The notes under the pieces were generated by a model that saw nothing but the letters and a program-made list of their open reading frames with translations, did not search any database and was not told the DNA's origin. From contig NC_134649.1 in assembly GCF_030463565.1 (NCBI RefSeq), positions 3,979,501-4,043,500 on the forward strand: a stretch of 64,000 bases of DNA, in the 5' to 3' direction. Below, piece by piece: positions 11,001 to 23,000 of the stretch. The position numbers and the translations under genes are program-made. The stretch comes from Pelecanus crispus (taxonomy: Eukaryota; Chordata; Aves; Pelecaniformes; Pelecanidae). Position 1 is the first letter of the stretch, and every line of letters starts with the position of its first letter.

Positions 11001-14000
11001 AGCTCATTGCGTAGCCCCGGGACTTTATCCGTGCTTTTGGGATGGAAAAAGAAGAGTCAAGGCATCTCCAGCTGCCGGGATGAGAGGGCTGAAGGCAGTG
11101 CAGCCACCCTGGCGCTTGGCAGGGTGGCATGGCTGGCACGGTGTTTTCCCGCAAATGTGGGACATTTCAGCTCTGTGCAAGAAAAAAAAGGGCAAAAACT
11201 TGTAAAAGAGGAGCGTGGGGCTTCCCTGAGCTGAAGGGAGCCAGTGGGGCTGCCTTTCCCAGCTCGCCTTCGTTGCTGGCCTGCACTTACTGCTGGGGAG
11301 GGACTCTAGGTTGGGACATGTGTTACACATCCCTTGGGAGGGATGGTTGGTTTGCTTGGAGAGATTTTTTTTTTTTTTTTTGACTCCTCCTGCTGCCACC
11401 CTTGACTCCAGGCTAAGCACATTTGTATCCCTGCTTCCCAGGAGCATCCCAGGGTTGGCAGGGACCGCACTTACCTCTCCTTATGGGGCTGCTCTTGCTG
11501 CCAGGGCGAAGCTGGAGCATCGGGTGGGGAAAAGCAGCACGATGAGGCATAGCTCTCCTGGCTCTGCCGCAGCCGCTGAGCTCATTTTTAGCTCATTATT
11601 TCTGCTTGGGAGCCGATGGAAGGCAGTTTGTAAAGATGCATTTAATGGGTGAAAATTTCATAAAAATGTTTTCCGGGCTCTGTTGTGCCGGTGCAGCGTC
11701 AGGCCACCAGCGCTGTTTGCCACGGCGGTGGCACTGGGGTTAGTGCCAGCATCCTGCATCCCCTCCCTGAACCCGGCTTTGCCAGGGAGCTTTGTGTCAG
11801 CAAGGGATTTGCGGTGCGGGGCACGGCTGCGCCGATGCACAAAAGGGTGCTGCCAGCACCGAAATGGGGGGCTACCATGGGAAAAACTAATTTTTTTTTT
11901 TTTAAAAAAAAACCCCAACTTTCTTTTTGCAGATCGGGAGCTTGGAAAACTACTACCACTTTCACCACAGCAAGACGTTTAAGCGCTCGACGCTGAGCAG
12001 CCGGGGACCGCACAACTTCCTCCGCATGGACCCCAAGGTACAGGGCCGGGCAGCGGGGGCTCCCCCGGCCTCTGCGGGGGCGGCGGGATGGGGGTCCCCG
12101 CTTCCCGCCGGAGGAGCCCGTCGGCTCTGTCTGGGTCAAGCGTGAGCCCAAGCACCTTGCGATGACATGTTATCCTTGAGCCGCAGCCCTGTGCATGCAC
12201 GGCGTGACTCATTGGCCATGGGTACGTCGATCGGTGATGAAAAATACTTAGAAGTGACTAAACTCTAACATCTGCCTGAAAGCCGGGAGGAAGAAAAGGG
12301 GGGAAAAAAAGCCTTCCAGGATAGAAAGGCTGTTGCATGCTCGGGGTGTTGATCCAGTTGCCACAACACTTGCTGCCTCAATGGTTGCTATGTGTGAAAT
12401 CCTTGGCAATAGCTCTGCATTGCTTTTTCCTAGAGCAAGCATCCAAAGGGATTTTCAGCGCAGCTGAATTGACAAAAGTTAGGGGGGGGGTGGGGGGAGA
12501 AGGCAAGGAGGGACAGGCGGGACCTCGGTGAGCTGGGCTCAGGGTGATGGGGAAGGGCTGCAGCTCTGCCTCGGCTTTCCTCCTCCCTGAGCTCTGTGCG
12601 GCACCTGAGCCCCACGAGATGCTACTTCTGCAGAGCAGGGGAAGGGTTAATGTGTGGGGAGGGTCTGTTTTTTGGGGAGAGGGGGAAATAAATGCAGCAA
12701 AAGCCATTGCAATGAAGGTAGCCATGCTACAGCTAGCTGCTGGCGCTTGCACTGATGCCCATCCGCCCTTGGGATGCTCCCGGCCACCCTCGGGATGCCC
12801 CCGACTCCCAAGACATTTCCAACCCACTCAGCACAACGCATCCCATCCGCATCTCTCCAGACCCACACAGCAACCCTGCTTTCCCCAGCCAGCCGGCTTT
12901 CCAGAGAGATTTGCTGTTAAATATTTGGACAGGGTCTGTAGCACATTTCTGAGGAGGCACACGCGTGGCTGCTGCCGAGCAGTGGCGTTGCCAGCGGGGA
13001 AAACCTCAGCGAGGGGAGCGTCGGTGCCTTGGAAGTGTGCTGGGCTCTAATTAAAGCTGTTTGCCCTCGGGGAGGTGCAGAGGCATCCCAGCAAATGATG
13101 AATTCAGCTCTGCAGTTGGAATACCTCCATTTAAATGAGTGTCGTTATAATGCAAACCAAATCAATTGGCTTTTAGTCTTATTAACATTTACCTTACCTT
13201 GCTCTATGGACGGCAAGCTACAGCAATCAGCTCCTGTTCTCTTAATCCTTCGTTATCACTCGGAGTTCAAGACCTCTTGGCATGTGTTGTCTCTCCCCCT
13301 CTCCCACGCACGTTTGCAAATCGGTTTTGAGATGTGTCGGCATTTGGACGGCACCAGCTTAGCATGTGCGACGCAGGAAAACATCACCACGAGGCACAAG
13401 GAAACACGAGCTGGAATAGCGAAGATGGAAACAAATCTTGTAGAAATCCCGAAGAACCAGCAAATTCAATCATTTGCAGATGTTGGGTGGTTCGTGCCTT
13501 CCAGGGGCTATTGTTTCCAGCACCATTATTGGTTTGCTCTGCCGCAGGGCTCGGTGGCACGAGGGCTGGGCATCACCCGGGGTCCCGGTCCCCGTGGGAC
13601 CACGCCGCTGCCGAGCCCCCCTCTTGCCCCAAGAGACCCCCGTGGCCGGCGGCTGCTCCGTTTGGAGCTGATATGAGCCAAGCGATGTGGCAGGCGATTG
13701 AAGGGGAGGAGAGATGTAGCAAATCCAGCAATTCTGGGGGCAGCTCATGGTGGCGAGAGTAAGAGGTGAGGAGGTGCAATGGGACGCAGAGCAGGGTCGT
13801 GCCATGCTGTGCCGCCCCTCATATGGGCTCATCTTGCAGCTCTCATCGCCGAAATCTTTCCCAGCTTGCTGGGATGCTCCTGTTAGTCCTCGCAGTGCTT
13901 GAGCCTTCAGCCTCGCTGCTCCGGTCTCTCAATCCTCATCGGAGGATGTCACTGCCCTGTGCCTCTGGCCATGTACCATAGCAAAATCAACCCCACCTAA

Positions 14001-17000
14001 ATTATTTCTGCCATGCTTTATGGCGAACATGCTGGAGCCATCTGGTTTGTCCTGGATCTCTGCTTTAATTCCTGCACATCCACTGGAATAAGTCAAGCTA
14101 TTGCTTTTCTGGAGCTGCAAAGGGAGTTGCATCCTTGCCTGTGCTGGTGGTTGTGTTTGGTGGAGCTACCCTGGGTGCCTGGATCCGGGCATCACCCACT
14201 GAAAATCTCAAAGTAAGGGGGAACATAAAAAGCTGCCCCTCTGTTTCCAGCAAGGGTGAAAGGTTTGGCTCGGTGATACCTGAGCCTCCTCGCAGGGTCC
14301 TTTGGTGCTACTCACGGTCACCTCGTTATTGTTAATTGCATTTGCAGTGGCAGAGCAGGGACCCGCCGGCCTCAAGACCGTGTTGTAACAGTTTTGGCCA
14401 TTCCTAGCAGCGAAAAGACTTTTTTTTTTTCTTTCTTTTTTTTTTTTAAATTTCCGAGAAGCTTTTACCCCCCTGGATGAACGATGGAAGTCGCTCCAAG
14501 TTTCACAAGCCACGGGAGCCGCTGCAGGGATGCCCCGGGCTCCTTCCCGCTCACCCGTTGTCTTCCCACACCAGCTACATCAATTTAGCAACCCCGCCTT
14601 GAAACCAATGCCGTTCAACTGCTGATTTCTCCGTGTCCACACAAGACTTCTCCATCAGCTCCCGGCTGGCAGCGCTGGGGCCGATCAGGAGCACGTTTAA
14701 GATGAAGACGTCCCCGCGAGGCACCACAGCTCCTGGCAAAGCCCCGCAAAATCCCACATCTTCCTGTCGTTCCTGCATCCAGCAAAGCCACGAGGAAAGG
14801 CGACAGCTGTGGCTCGGGCAGCGAGACCCACAGTAATGCTGCTGAGGAGTGCTTTAAGGAGAAAAGCTGGGTATTTGGGCCATATCCTCTATTTAATGTG
14901 TCTATTTTTTTTTAACTAGACCATGAAGTTGTATTTTTGCTTCCAATGCTTAAATCCATCGTCGTATAAGCAAAGCAGCATGCTGTCGTCAGCCAAGGCA
15001 GCGTGGAAACTAATTTTTCTATGAAATATATATATTTTTTTCCTTTCAATGTCTTTTTTCTTTAATATATATGTTTAAAAAACAAGCTCTAGGCTGGAAA
15101 CTGCCAGATTTCCGATATGCACAGCTCCCCGTCCACCTCCATCCAAGGCAGAAAGCCATAAACCATGCAAGAAGAACTCGGTTCAGCCGACAGTTTCGCA
15201 TAAATGAGCCCAACAAAAACTTGCAGTTTGGATTTTTATTCTTTTTGTTATAAAACCTTAGTCATAAGAATAGAGACATCCCCGTGAGCAGCCCTGCCGT
15301 TCCCAAAAGACCCTGAGCTGTCGGGAAGAAAGTGTCTGGCGAGGAGGGATGTGCCGCAGAGCCCTCCCAGCTCATCGGCAGGTGCCTCCCTTCTCCCCCC
15401 CAGCATAAGCATGTGTAAAGATTTGGTCTATACATTATTTTTACAACCTATTTCCAATAAACCTGGGGTTTGTCTCCACGCTGAAGGCAGGAGAGCCCTT
15501 TTTGTGGGCAGTAAAGGGTCTCGGGGTGGGGGAATGCTCGCTAGGGACAGGATGCGTCTGCTCCCAAACGGGCACCTTAGGAAGCTCCCGCCGCAGCGGC
15601 GTGGGCAAACACCGGTGTTTCCCAATCCTGGCCTTTTCCGGCTCATTTCCCGTTTGATCTCTTCGCGTGTCATGCCCCACTGAAAAGCAAACAAATGTCA
15701 GAGCGGTCAGCCCCGAGGCCGCCTCGCCCGCAGCCGGTGCCAAAAATGCCTCTTCAGAGCCAGCCGCCCCCCCCGAGGCCTGCCACGGCCACGTGTGGTC
15801 ATCCCGTATTTTTGAGAAACATGTGTTCTGCTTGGGTAAAGCCCCCAGATTTATTATTTTAGCAGGAGGCGAGGAGCTCGAAGGCTGAGCAGCCCTGGAG
15901 CCGGATGGTGAAGTCTCAAGGCTGAGCTGCGGCTGCTGCCTCCCAGCCAGGGGAATGATCAGCCCCAAAATTAAGCCAAGCACCTGAGTCTTCTCCAACA
16001 CTTTTACTAAACGCTTAAATATGTGGTTCGCTTCCAGCGGGACTTCAGTGCGTGCTTCAGTGCTCTGTTAAGCCGGGGGGGCGGGTTTAAGCACGTGCTC
16101 AGAGGCGACGTTATTTATGCTCAAGGGTTTTGCTGCACCGGGAGAGGAATCTGGTCCCTGGCTCGGAGGCCACAAAGAGCTGAGCTTGCCCTGTCCGTCT
16201 GTCCATCTATCCTTTATTCCCACCAAATGAAGCCACTATCTCCGCAGCAGCCCTCTCAAAGGAGCCGGGGGGTTTGCCGGTGCGTGGGGTGATGCTGGGA
16301 TGGGTCCAGGCTGCGGTTCGCACCGCATCCCGCATCCCGTTTTGGTGGCTGATGCCGGGCTCCGTGCCGGCGGGCGATGCTGACCGGTGGCTCTGCTTGC
16401 AGGTGGACTGGCTGCAGCAGCAGGAGGTGAAGCGGCGGGTGAAGAGGCAGGTCCGAGGCGAGCCGCACGCCCTGCCCTTCAACGACCCGGTGTGGCCCAA
16501 CATGTGGTACCTGGTGGGTATCTCCCCTCCGCCGCCCCGCGAGGAACCCGCCGCTCTACGGGGGGGTAATTTATTTTTAATCAAACGCGTCATCAGTCTT
16601 TGCTCAGCCCGGCCAGTAATGAAACACCTTAGTATCAGTGAGTGTGCTTGGCACCAGGATTTAAAAATTGTAAACGAATACACGAGAGAGTCTAGTTTTA
16701 AGTGTTTCACCGTCATTAGCAGCTCTGCGTGATGGTCTGTGCAGTGAAGGCTTGGGAGCGGCGCGGCTGCAGCACCGATGCATTTTACCCATCCAAGAGC
16801 TGCAGCCATCTATTTACAATATCATTTTTCTCCTGCCTGCTTCATCGATCTGTATTTGACCGGGAAATTCATCGAAAATTAAGCGCAGAAAGGAAAAGAG
16901 GACTTCAAAAGCAAAGAGCCCGCAGTATTTGAAATGGAAGAGGAAAAGAATAACAGAGAGATAGCGTTGCCTGCGTTAAGTGCTGCTGGATGGCTTTGAT

Positions 17001-20000
17001 CAGTGGAGTAAAGTTATAACAAACCTCTGAGTCATATGGCAGGGGGTGGGATGTAAATATGTTTTCTGGTTGATTAAATGGGCTCCCAGCCTGGCTGCTC
17101 GCTTAGATGGGCTGAAATGGGGTTGTGCTTGCTGTGTTCCCCCCCGTAGCACTGCGGTGATAAAAGCAGTCGCTGCAGGTCAGAGATGAACGTCCTGGCA
17201 GCCTGGCAGAGGGGCTACACCGGCAAAAACGTGGTGGTCACCATCCTCGATGACGGCATAGAGAGGAACCACCCTGACCTCCTGCAAAACTATGTGAGCT
17301 GGGGGATGGACGGGCTGGGGATGGACGGGCTGGAGCTGGTCCTCACAGTGAATTGATTTATGGAGAATTTCAACATATAAACACAGTTTAAGTCTGTGCA
17401 TTGGCAGATTAGAAGAAAAGGGTTTTTTTTTTTAAAAAAAGCTGGAGATGTTCTTAAGAAGGAAATGAGGTTTTTAGGCAAGAGGGTTTGGGGGAAACTC
17501 CCTTTGCAGCTGCCTGGGAAGTGGCTGGCTCCCTCTGGCTCACCAGGGCAGAGCCAAAAACCTGCACGAACCCTCTCAGCCCCAGCTCAAACCCTAAACA
17601 GCCACAGTGGTCGGGGGAACGGTGCCAGACCCAGCAGGATTTGGGGTTCGGAGGAGCTGTCTCCGGCAGGAGCAGGATGTTTCCCCCTGGGCAGCCATCT
17701 TTCAGCAGGGGCTGCAGTCCAAAACTATTTGTCTTGAGCAAATAGTCAGAAACGAAGTGGAAAATGGCATTTACTGCCCAGCTGGCTGCGGGCAAAGCGG
17801 GACCGCGCCGCTGCCAAGGCCACTTTTTCCCGCGCTGTGCCGGTAAATAAATCTAACGGTGGCAACGTGGTTTTCAGGACCCTCTTGCAAGCTACGACGT
17901 CAACGGGAATGACCATGACCCGACTCCGCGCTACGATGCCAGCAACGAGAACAAGTAAGTGCTAATTGCGCAGAGCCGGTGTTTGCGTGACCAGGGTGCG
18001 CAGGGGTCCCCAGGGCTGGGTGTCCCCCCTGGGGTGTCTTCCAGGTCGGTGGCCTTTCCCCATCCCCAGTGCTGCAAAGGATGCTGCGTTACGGGCTTTG
18101 CACAGAGTCACTGCATTTAATGCAAATCCAGCCCGTGGCAACCACAGTCATTGCTAACGAGCCCTCGAGCCATCGAACGACGGCACTGGGAGGGTTCCTT
18201 GCCGCGGTCAGGGATTAAACCACGTGAGTTGGGCTGGGTGGCTTAGATGCCAAAACTCAGATGCACTTTTTGGGCTTCGGTTAAAGCGGGACGGACGCGC
18301 GGTGGCACGTGCGGAAAGGAAACAGGGATGCAAAGAGCAGATTGCATTTAGGTGCAAGACGCAAAGAGCAAACTGCATCTAGGTGCAAAATGCAAAGAGC
18401 AAACTGCATCTGGGTGCAAAATGCAAAGAGCAAATTGCGTTTAGGCGCAAAATGCAACAAGCAAATTGCGTCTAGGTGCAAGATTCAAAGAGCAAATTGC
18501 ACCTAGGTGCAAAATGCAAACAGCAAAGTGCTTTCTGCATTAGTTTCCTCCATCCCCCAGCCCTTGCTGTGGGTTTTGGATAAGGGCTCTGCAGCTCCTG
18601 GGGCACTTTCTTCCACCACTCTGGCCTCAGAGCCGGTTTCTGGGTGCTGGGTGCGGGGGTGGCCGGAGGGATCCTTCCCCACGGGATGTCCGCTCATGGG
18701 GGATTTCTCTTTGCAGGCACGGCACTCGCTGCGCAGGGGAAGTGGCGGCGGCGGCAAACAACTCCTACTGCATCGTGGGCATTGCCCACAACGCGCGCAT
18801 CGGAGGTGAGGCTGGCGCCTGCCTGCGGTTCCCCCACCCTTCGCCGTCCCCCCCGAGGGACCGTGGCCACCCCAGCCGTGCTGATGGGGTCCTGGGGTGG
18901 GTGGTGGGATGCCGTTCTCCCAGATATTGCCAGGAGAGTCTTCTCCTTGGTGCCCCAGCTGCAGGGAGCCCCGGGGAGGCTTGGGGGAGGATGGGTGACA
19001 CAGGGTGCAGGAGACCCCAGCTCCATGTATTTTGGGGTGGAAACCTGCTTGGGCTGCATCCTTGCCGTGAGGATGCACGTGGATTGAGGGTGCGGTGGTT
19101 TCACCCCAAAAGTTCACAGCTGCTCTTGGGGGGAGCTGGCCTTTTTGGGCTGGCTGTGTTTGCTATGGTCGGCGGCGCCGGTTTAGCTTCAGAGCCGAAA
19201 TCGCTCGTTTGTGAGGTTAATGTCTGCAGATGAGCCGCTCGCGGGGTCAGGGGGGTGTCTGGGGAAACCCCCAAAATACCATTGTAGGGAAAACGCCAAG
19301 GAGGTGGGGGGCCGGGGCTGCGCCGGGTGGAGGGACCTTTGCACGGTCCCTCAAATAACACGATGCGTGGGAAGCAAATGAATCTTTATCACCAAATTGG
19401 ATGCTGATGGTAATAAGCACCACAGAGCTCATTTGCATTAGCGTAGCTGGTTTTGGAGGCTGGTTTGAGCCGGGGCTGGTCTGGTCAGCCTGGGCTGTTA
19501 CAGCACCCGCTGGGGAGATGGGGGTGTCGGCGGGGTGGGAGTGTGGTGTCCCATCTGCGTGGCTGCTGGGACCGTGTAGGGGACAAATGCCTGGAGCCAG
19601 GTCCTCACCGGGGGTTTTAGCCCCGTCCTTGGCACGGCTGGAACGGGAGAGGGGCTTTTGCGCAGGGGAGCTGCGAGCCCTTCTACCACCCCACGGTGAC
19701 AGACGTCACCGTCGGGAGCACGGACCCAAGCGCCCGTGGGTGGATTTGGGGCTTAATTCCTGCTCTTGGCTTGTTCATCCTGGCTGTACAAGAAGCAGCT
19801 TTCGTTAGGGTTGTGTCTGCATGGGAGTGGCGCCCGCAGGGAGTCCTGCTCTTGGCCAAGCGCCTGTCAGCAGTTCCCTGTGCTGGGAAAATCCCCCGAG
19901 GGAAGAAATAACCCTGGGGAGGGTGAATGGGGGAGCTGTAAAGGCTGCAGCACATCATCCCATCCCATCCCATCCCATCCCATCCCATCCCATCCCATCC

Positions 20001-23000
20001 CATCCCCTGTCTCCCTGGCACGTGGGATGGCTTCTTGCCTCTAAACCCAGCTCAAAGCCTGCACTGAGCGGCAGCAGAGCAAGGCAAAGCTCCCGGAGCG
20101 GGTTTAAGGCAGTTTTGCGTCCTGCAGGATCAGGCCATTGCCTCCGTGTGCCTTTTCAAGCCCATTTCTCCGCAGCAGCCGTGGAGATGAGATACTTGTT
20201 GACTTTCTAACGACCTATGGATCCCATTTTAATTTGCTTCCTTTAACGAGTGCCTTGTCTTGGGGGTGTGCTGGGGAGGCACTGATCCATGTGAGGCACC
20301 TGGCAGAGGGTAGAGGCTGTGGGCTTCCCACAACGTGAACAGGCAAAGGGGAAAAATAAAGTCTGTAGCCATATCATGTTTGGGATCGTGGAGGAAAATG
20401 CGCTATAGCTGCAGTGAGAGTGATTTTAGATGGATTACGCAAATAAAGCAGCGATTAATGAGCACAACTTGTTGGGGAAGCCTATTTGTCACACTTGGAG
20501 AGCTACCATCTAATTTTACTGGCTGCTCTTCAGCGCTCTTGCGTTGCTTTTCATTTGCTCCAGGCAAAATACATTGCTGCGCAAGAAACAAAACGGGCTC
20601 CTGCCATTCCTCCTCCTCCTCCTTTCCCCTCTCCTCGAATGCTCACTTTGGAGGCTGGTGTTGCTCCCTGTGTAGCAAAGAGCTCATTTGTTTTGCAGCA
20701 TTCTTCCCTGCTCCCTCCTGTCCCCCATTATTTAACCAGAGGGTCCCCGCATCGTGGGTGGTTGACTCTGGGCTGGCTTTGGGCTGGCTTTGAGTTGGCT
20801 TGGGGTTGGCTTGGGGTTGGCTTTGAGTTGGCTTTGGGTTGACTCTGGGCTGGCTCTGGGTTGACTGGGCTGACTCTGGGCTGATGTTGAGCTGGCTTTG
20901 GGTTGACAGGGCTGTCTCTGGGTTGGCTTTGGGCTGACTCTGGGTTGGCTTTGGGCTACTTTGGGTTGGCTTTGGGCTGTTTTGGGTTGACTTTGATCTG
21001 ACTTTGAGCTAACTTTGGGCTGACTTTGGGCTCGCTGATGATGTGACCACATTTAGCAAGCACAAAAAACCCCATCCCTTGTCTGGTTTTGCTTGCTGTG
21101 CTGCAGCTGAGCGCAGCTCGGACACCGGACTCGGCTTTTCGTCTCTTCTTGTGTTTTCTTGTTAACACGACAAAGAGAGGAAGTTTTCTGGGAACTGCTC
21201 TGCTCCCTCATTTTATATTTCTAAGCTTGTTTTTGGCTGGTAGGGGACAGCATCGAAAAGAGATATTTGAGTTGACTGGTGTCCAGAGCACAGCTGCAGC
21301 TGTAATGACATCTGCCTGCATTTGTTTGCTTTAAGAAAAAATACATGTGGAAAGGGAAATGCATTTTTATAAACCGGACTCTCCCTGGCTGGCAAAATAC
21401 AATGATGAAATTTCCAGCACCTCCTTTCCTACAAGGGCTGTTTCTGGGCAGCTCTTTGGGGTGCCTGGCACCCTCTGCCCGCCGTGCGGAGGGGGCAATC
21501 TGGCAGGGAAAGGGTGATGGGGAGCAGCGGGGGTTGTAACCCTCATATTGCAGCAGTCGGAGGCTGGGGATGTGCTGCAGTCCCCCAGACGGTCCCGCCG
21601 TGGCTGGTGGGCTCTGCCTGCAAACCACCCCGGCCGGCACCTGCTGGCATTCCCAGCTGGAAGTGAGGTTATCCCGGGTGGCAGCATCGTCCCGCCGCAG
21701 GTTGGGGTCCTGACTGATTTTGTCTGTGCAAATGCAGCCTGGGGCTTCTCCTGAGGCTTCTCCAAGGGCTTCTCCAGGGGCTTCTCCCTGTCCTGGGCAC
21801 CACTGGCATCAGCCAGGCGGCGATGGGGTTCGAGGACGGTCACTATCGTCCCCACTCATGGGAAGAGGGTTCATCATGCCGGCATGCCCGAAGCTGGGGG
21901 GCCGTGAGCGTTTGGGGAAACACCGATGTCTTCCAGGTGGAGAAATGAGTTAGCTAAGTAATTGAAAGTGGGGAAAAAAGCTCTTTAGCAGGGGGATTTT
22001 GCCGCTGGGGAGTGCAGCACCGCTCCCACTGCCCAATCCCTGCCGATGGAGGGGAAGTGAATTTTAACCCCCCCCTCTCCATCACTTGCCATGAAGCCAC
22101 CAACACAGAAAACTTTCCAAAATAGCTCCCCAGCTTCCCGCTGCCAGGCTTGTTAGCACGCGGGGCCGCGGGGTGAAGCTATTCCAGGCGCGCCTGAGCC
22201 GTGCGGTTTCCGCCGCAGTTAACAAAGCCCCTTGATTGCAATCCTCGCACTTTCATCCAAGCCATTAAGCCCTAATGTCTGATGTTTTTGTGCTTTTAGG
22301 CATTCGTATGTTAGATGGCGATGTAACAGATGTTGTTGAAGCGAAGTCGCTTGGCATCAGACCCGATTACATTGACATTTACAGCGCGAGCTGGGGGCCA
22401 GATGATGATGGGAAGACAGTTGATGGACCTGGTCTATTGGCCAAACAGGCTTTTGAGCATGGCATTAAAAAGGTGTGGATCCCACAGCGCCCAGACGCGC
22501 TCGCCCTCCTCCTCCTGCCCCGTGGGGAACGCGTGCCAGGGCCGCGGCCGGCCGGGGGTCCGGTGTGGGGACGGGCGGCTCGGCCCCCCGAGGCGATGCC
22601 AATGTTAGGGCTGGGTTGGGGCGGGGGGAGAATCATCTCTAATTTTTCCTAGTTTTCCCCGGCGTCCCTAAGAGCTCCGGTGGATTTTGCGGCTGAGGGC
22701 GGTGACGGCGGGAGGTGCCCGGCGATGGCGCGGCGCCGGCGGGACCCCTCGGCACGGCTGGCCCTGGCAGGAGCATCCGGCAGCGCCGGCCGCCGGGCAG
22801 AGCCCCGGCAGAGCAGGCAGGCCCCAGGTTGAGTTGCGAAGCTCTGCCGGGCTGAGAAACCCAACGCGCTTCTTGGGGGGGGACTTTGCACCTCAAAATG
22901 TCCCCCTGGGCGCCGGCGTGGAGGGAAGCGGCAGTCGCCCCCCCGGCATCTCCGTCCCCCCTCCTTCACCCTCCCCTGGCCCCCGGTATCCTCTCCTGGG

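Larger units (their letters stand above)
5009..11932 (+). other. PCSK6 intron 1
   Basis: About 6.9 kb. Beyond the GC-rich repeat at its start and two old CR1 pieces (about 8711-8830 and 9727-9835), I see no exon or RNA gene. It ends in a T-run/A-run and an ordinary acceptor. Confidence 0.75.
18806..22299 (+). other. PCSK6 intron 6
   Basis: About 3.5 kb. Holds a CCCAT pentamer array and a longer degenerate array of about 11 bp. Otherwise unique sequence with no recognised gene. Confidence 0.65.
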
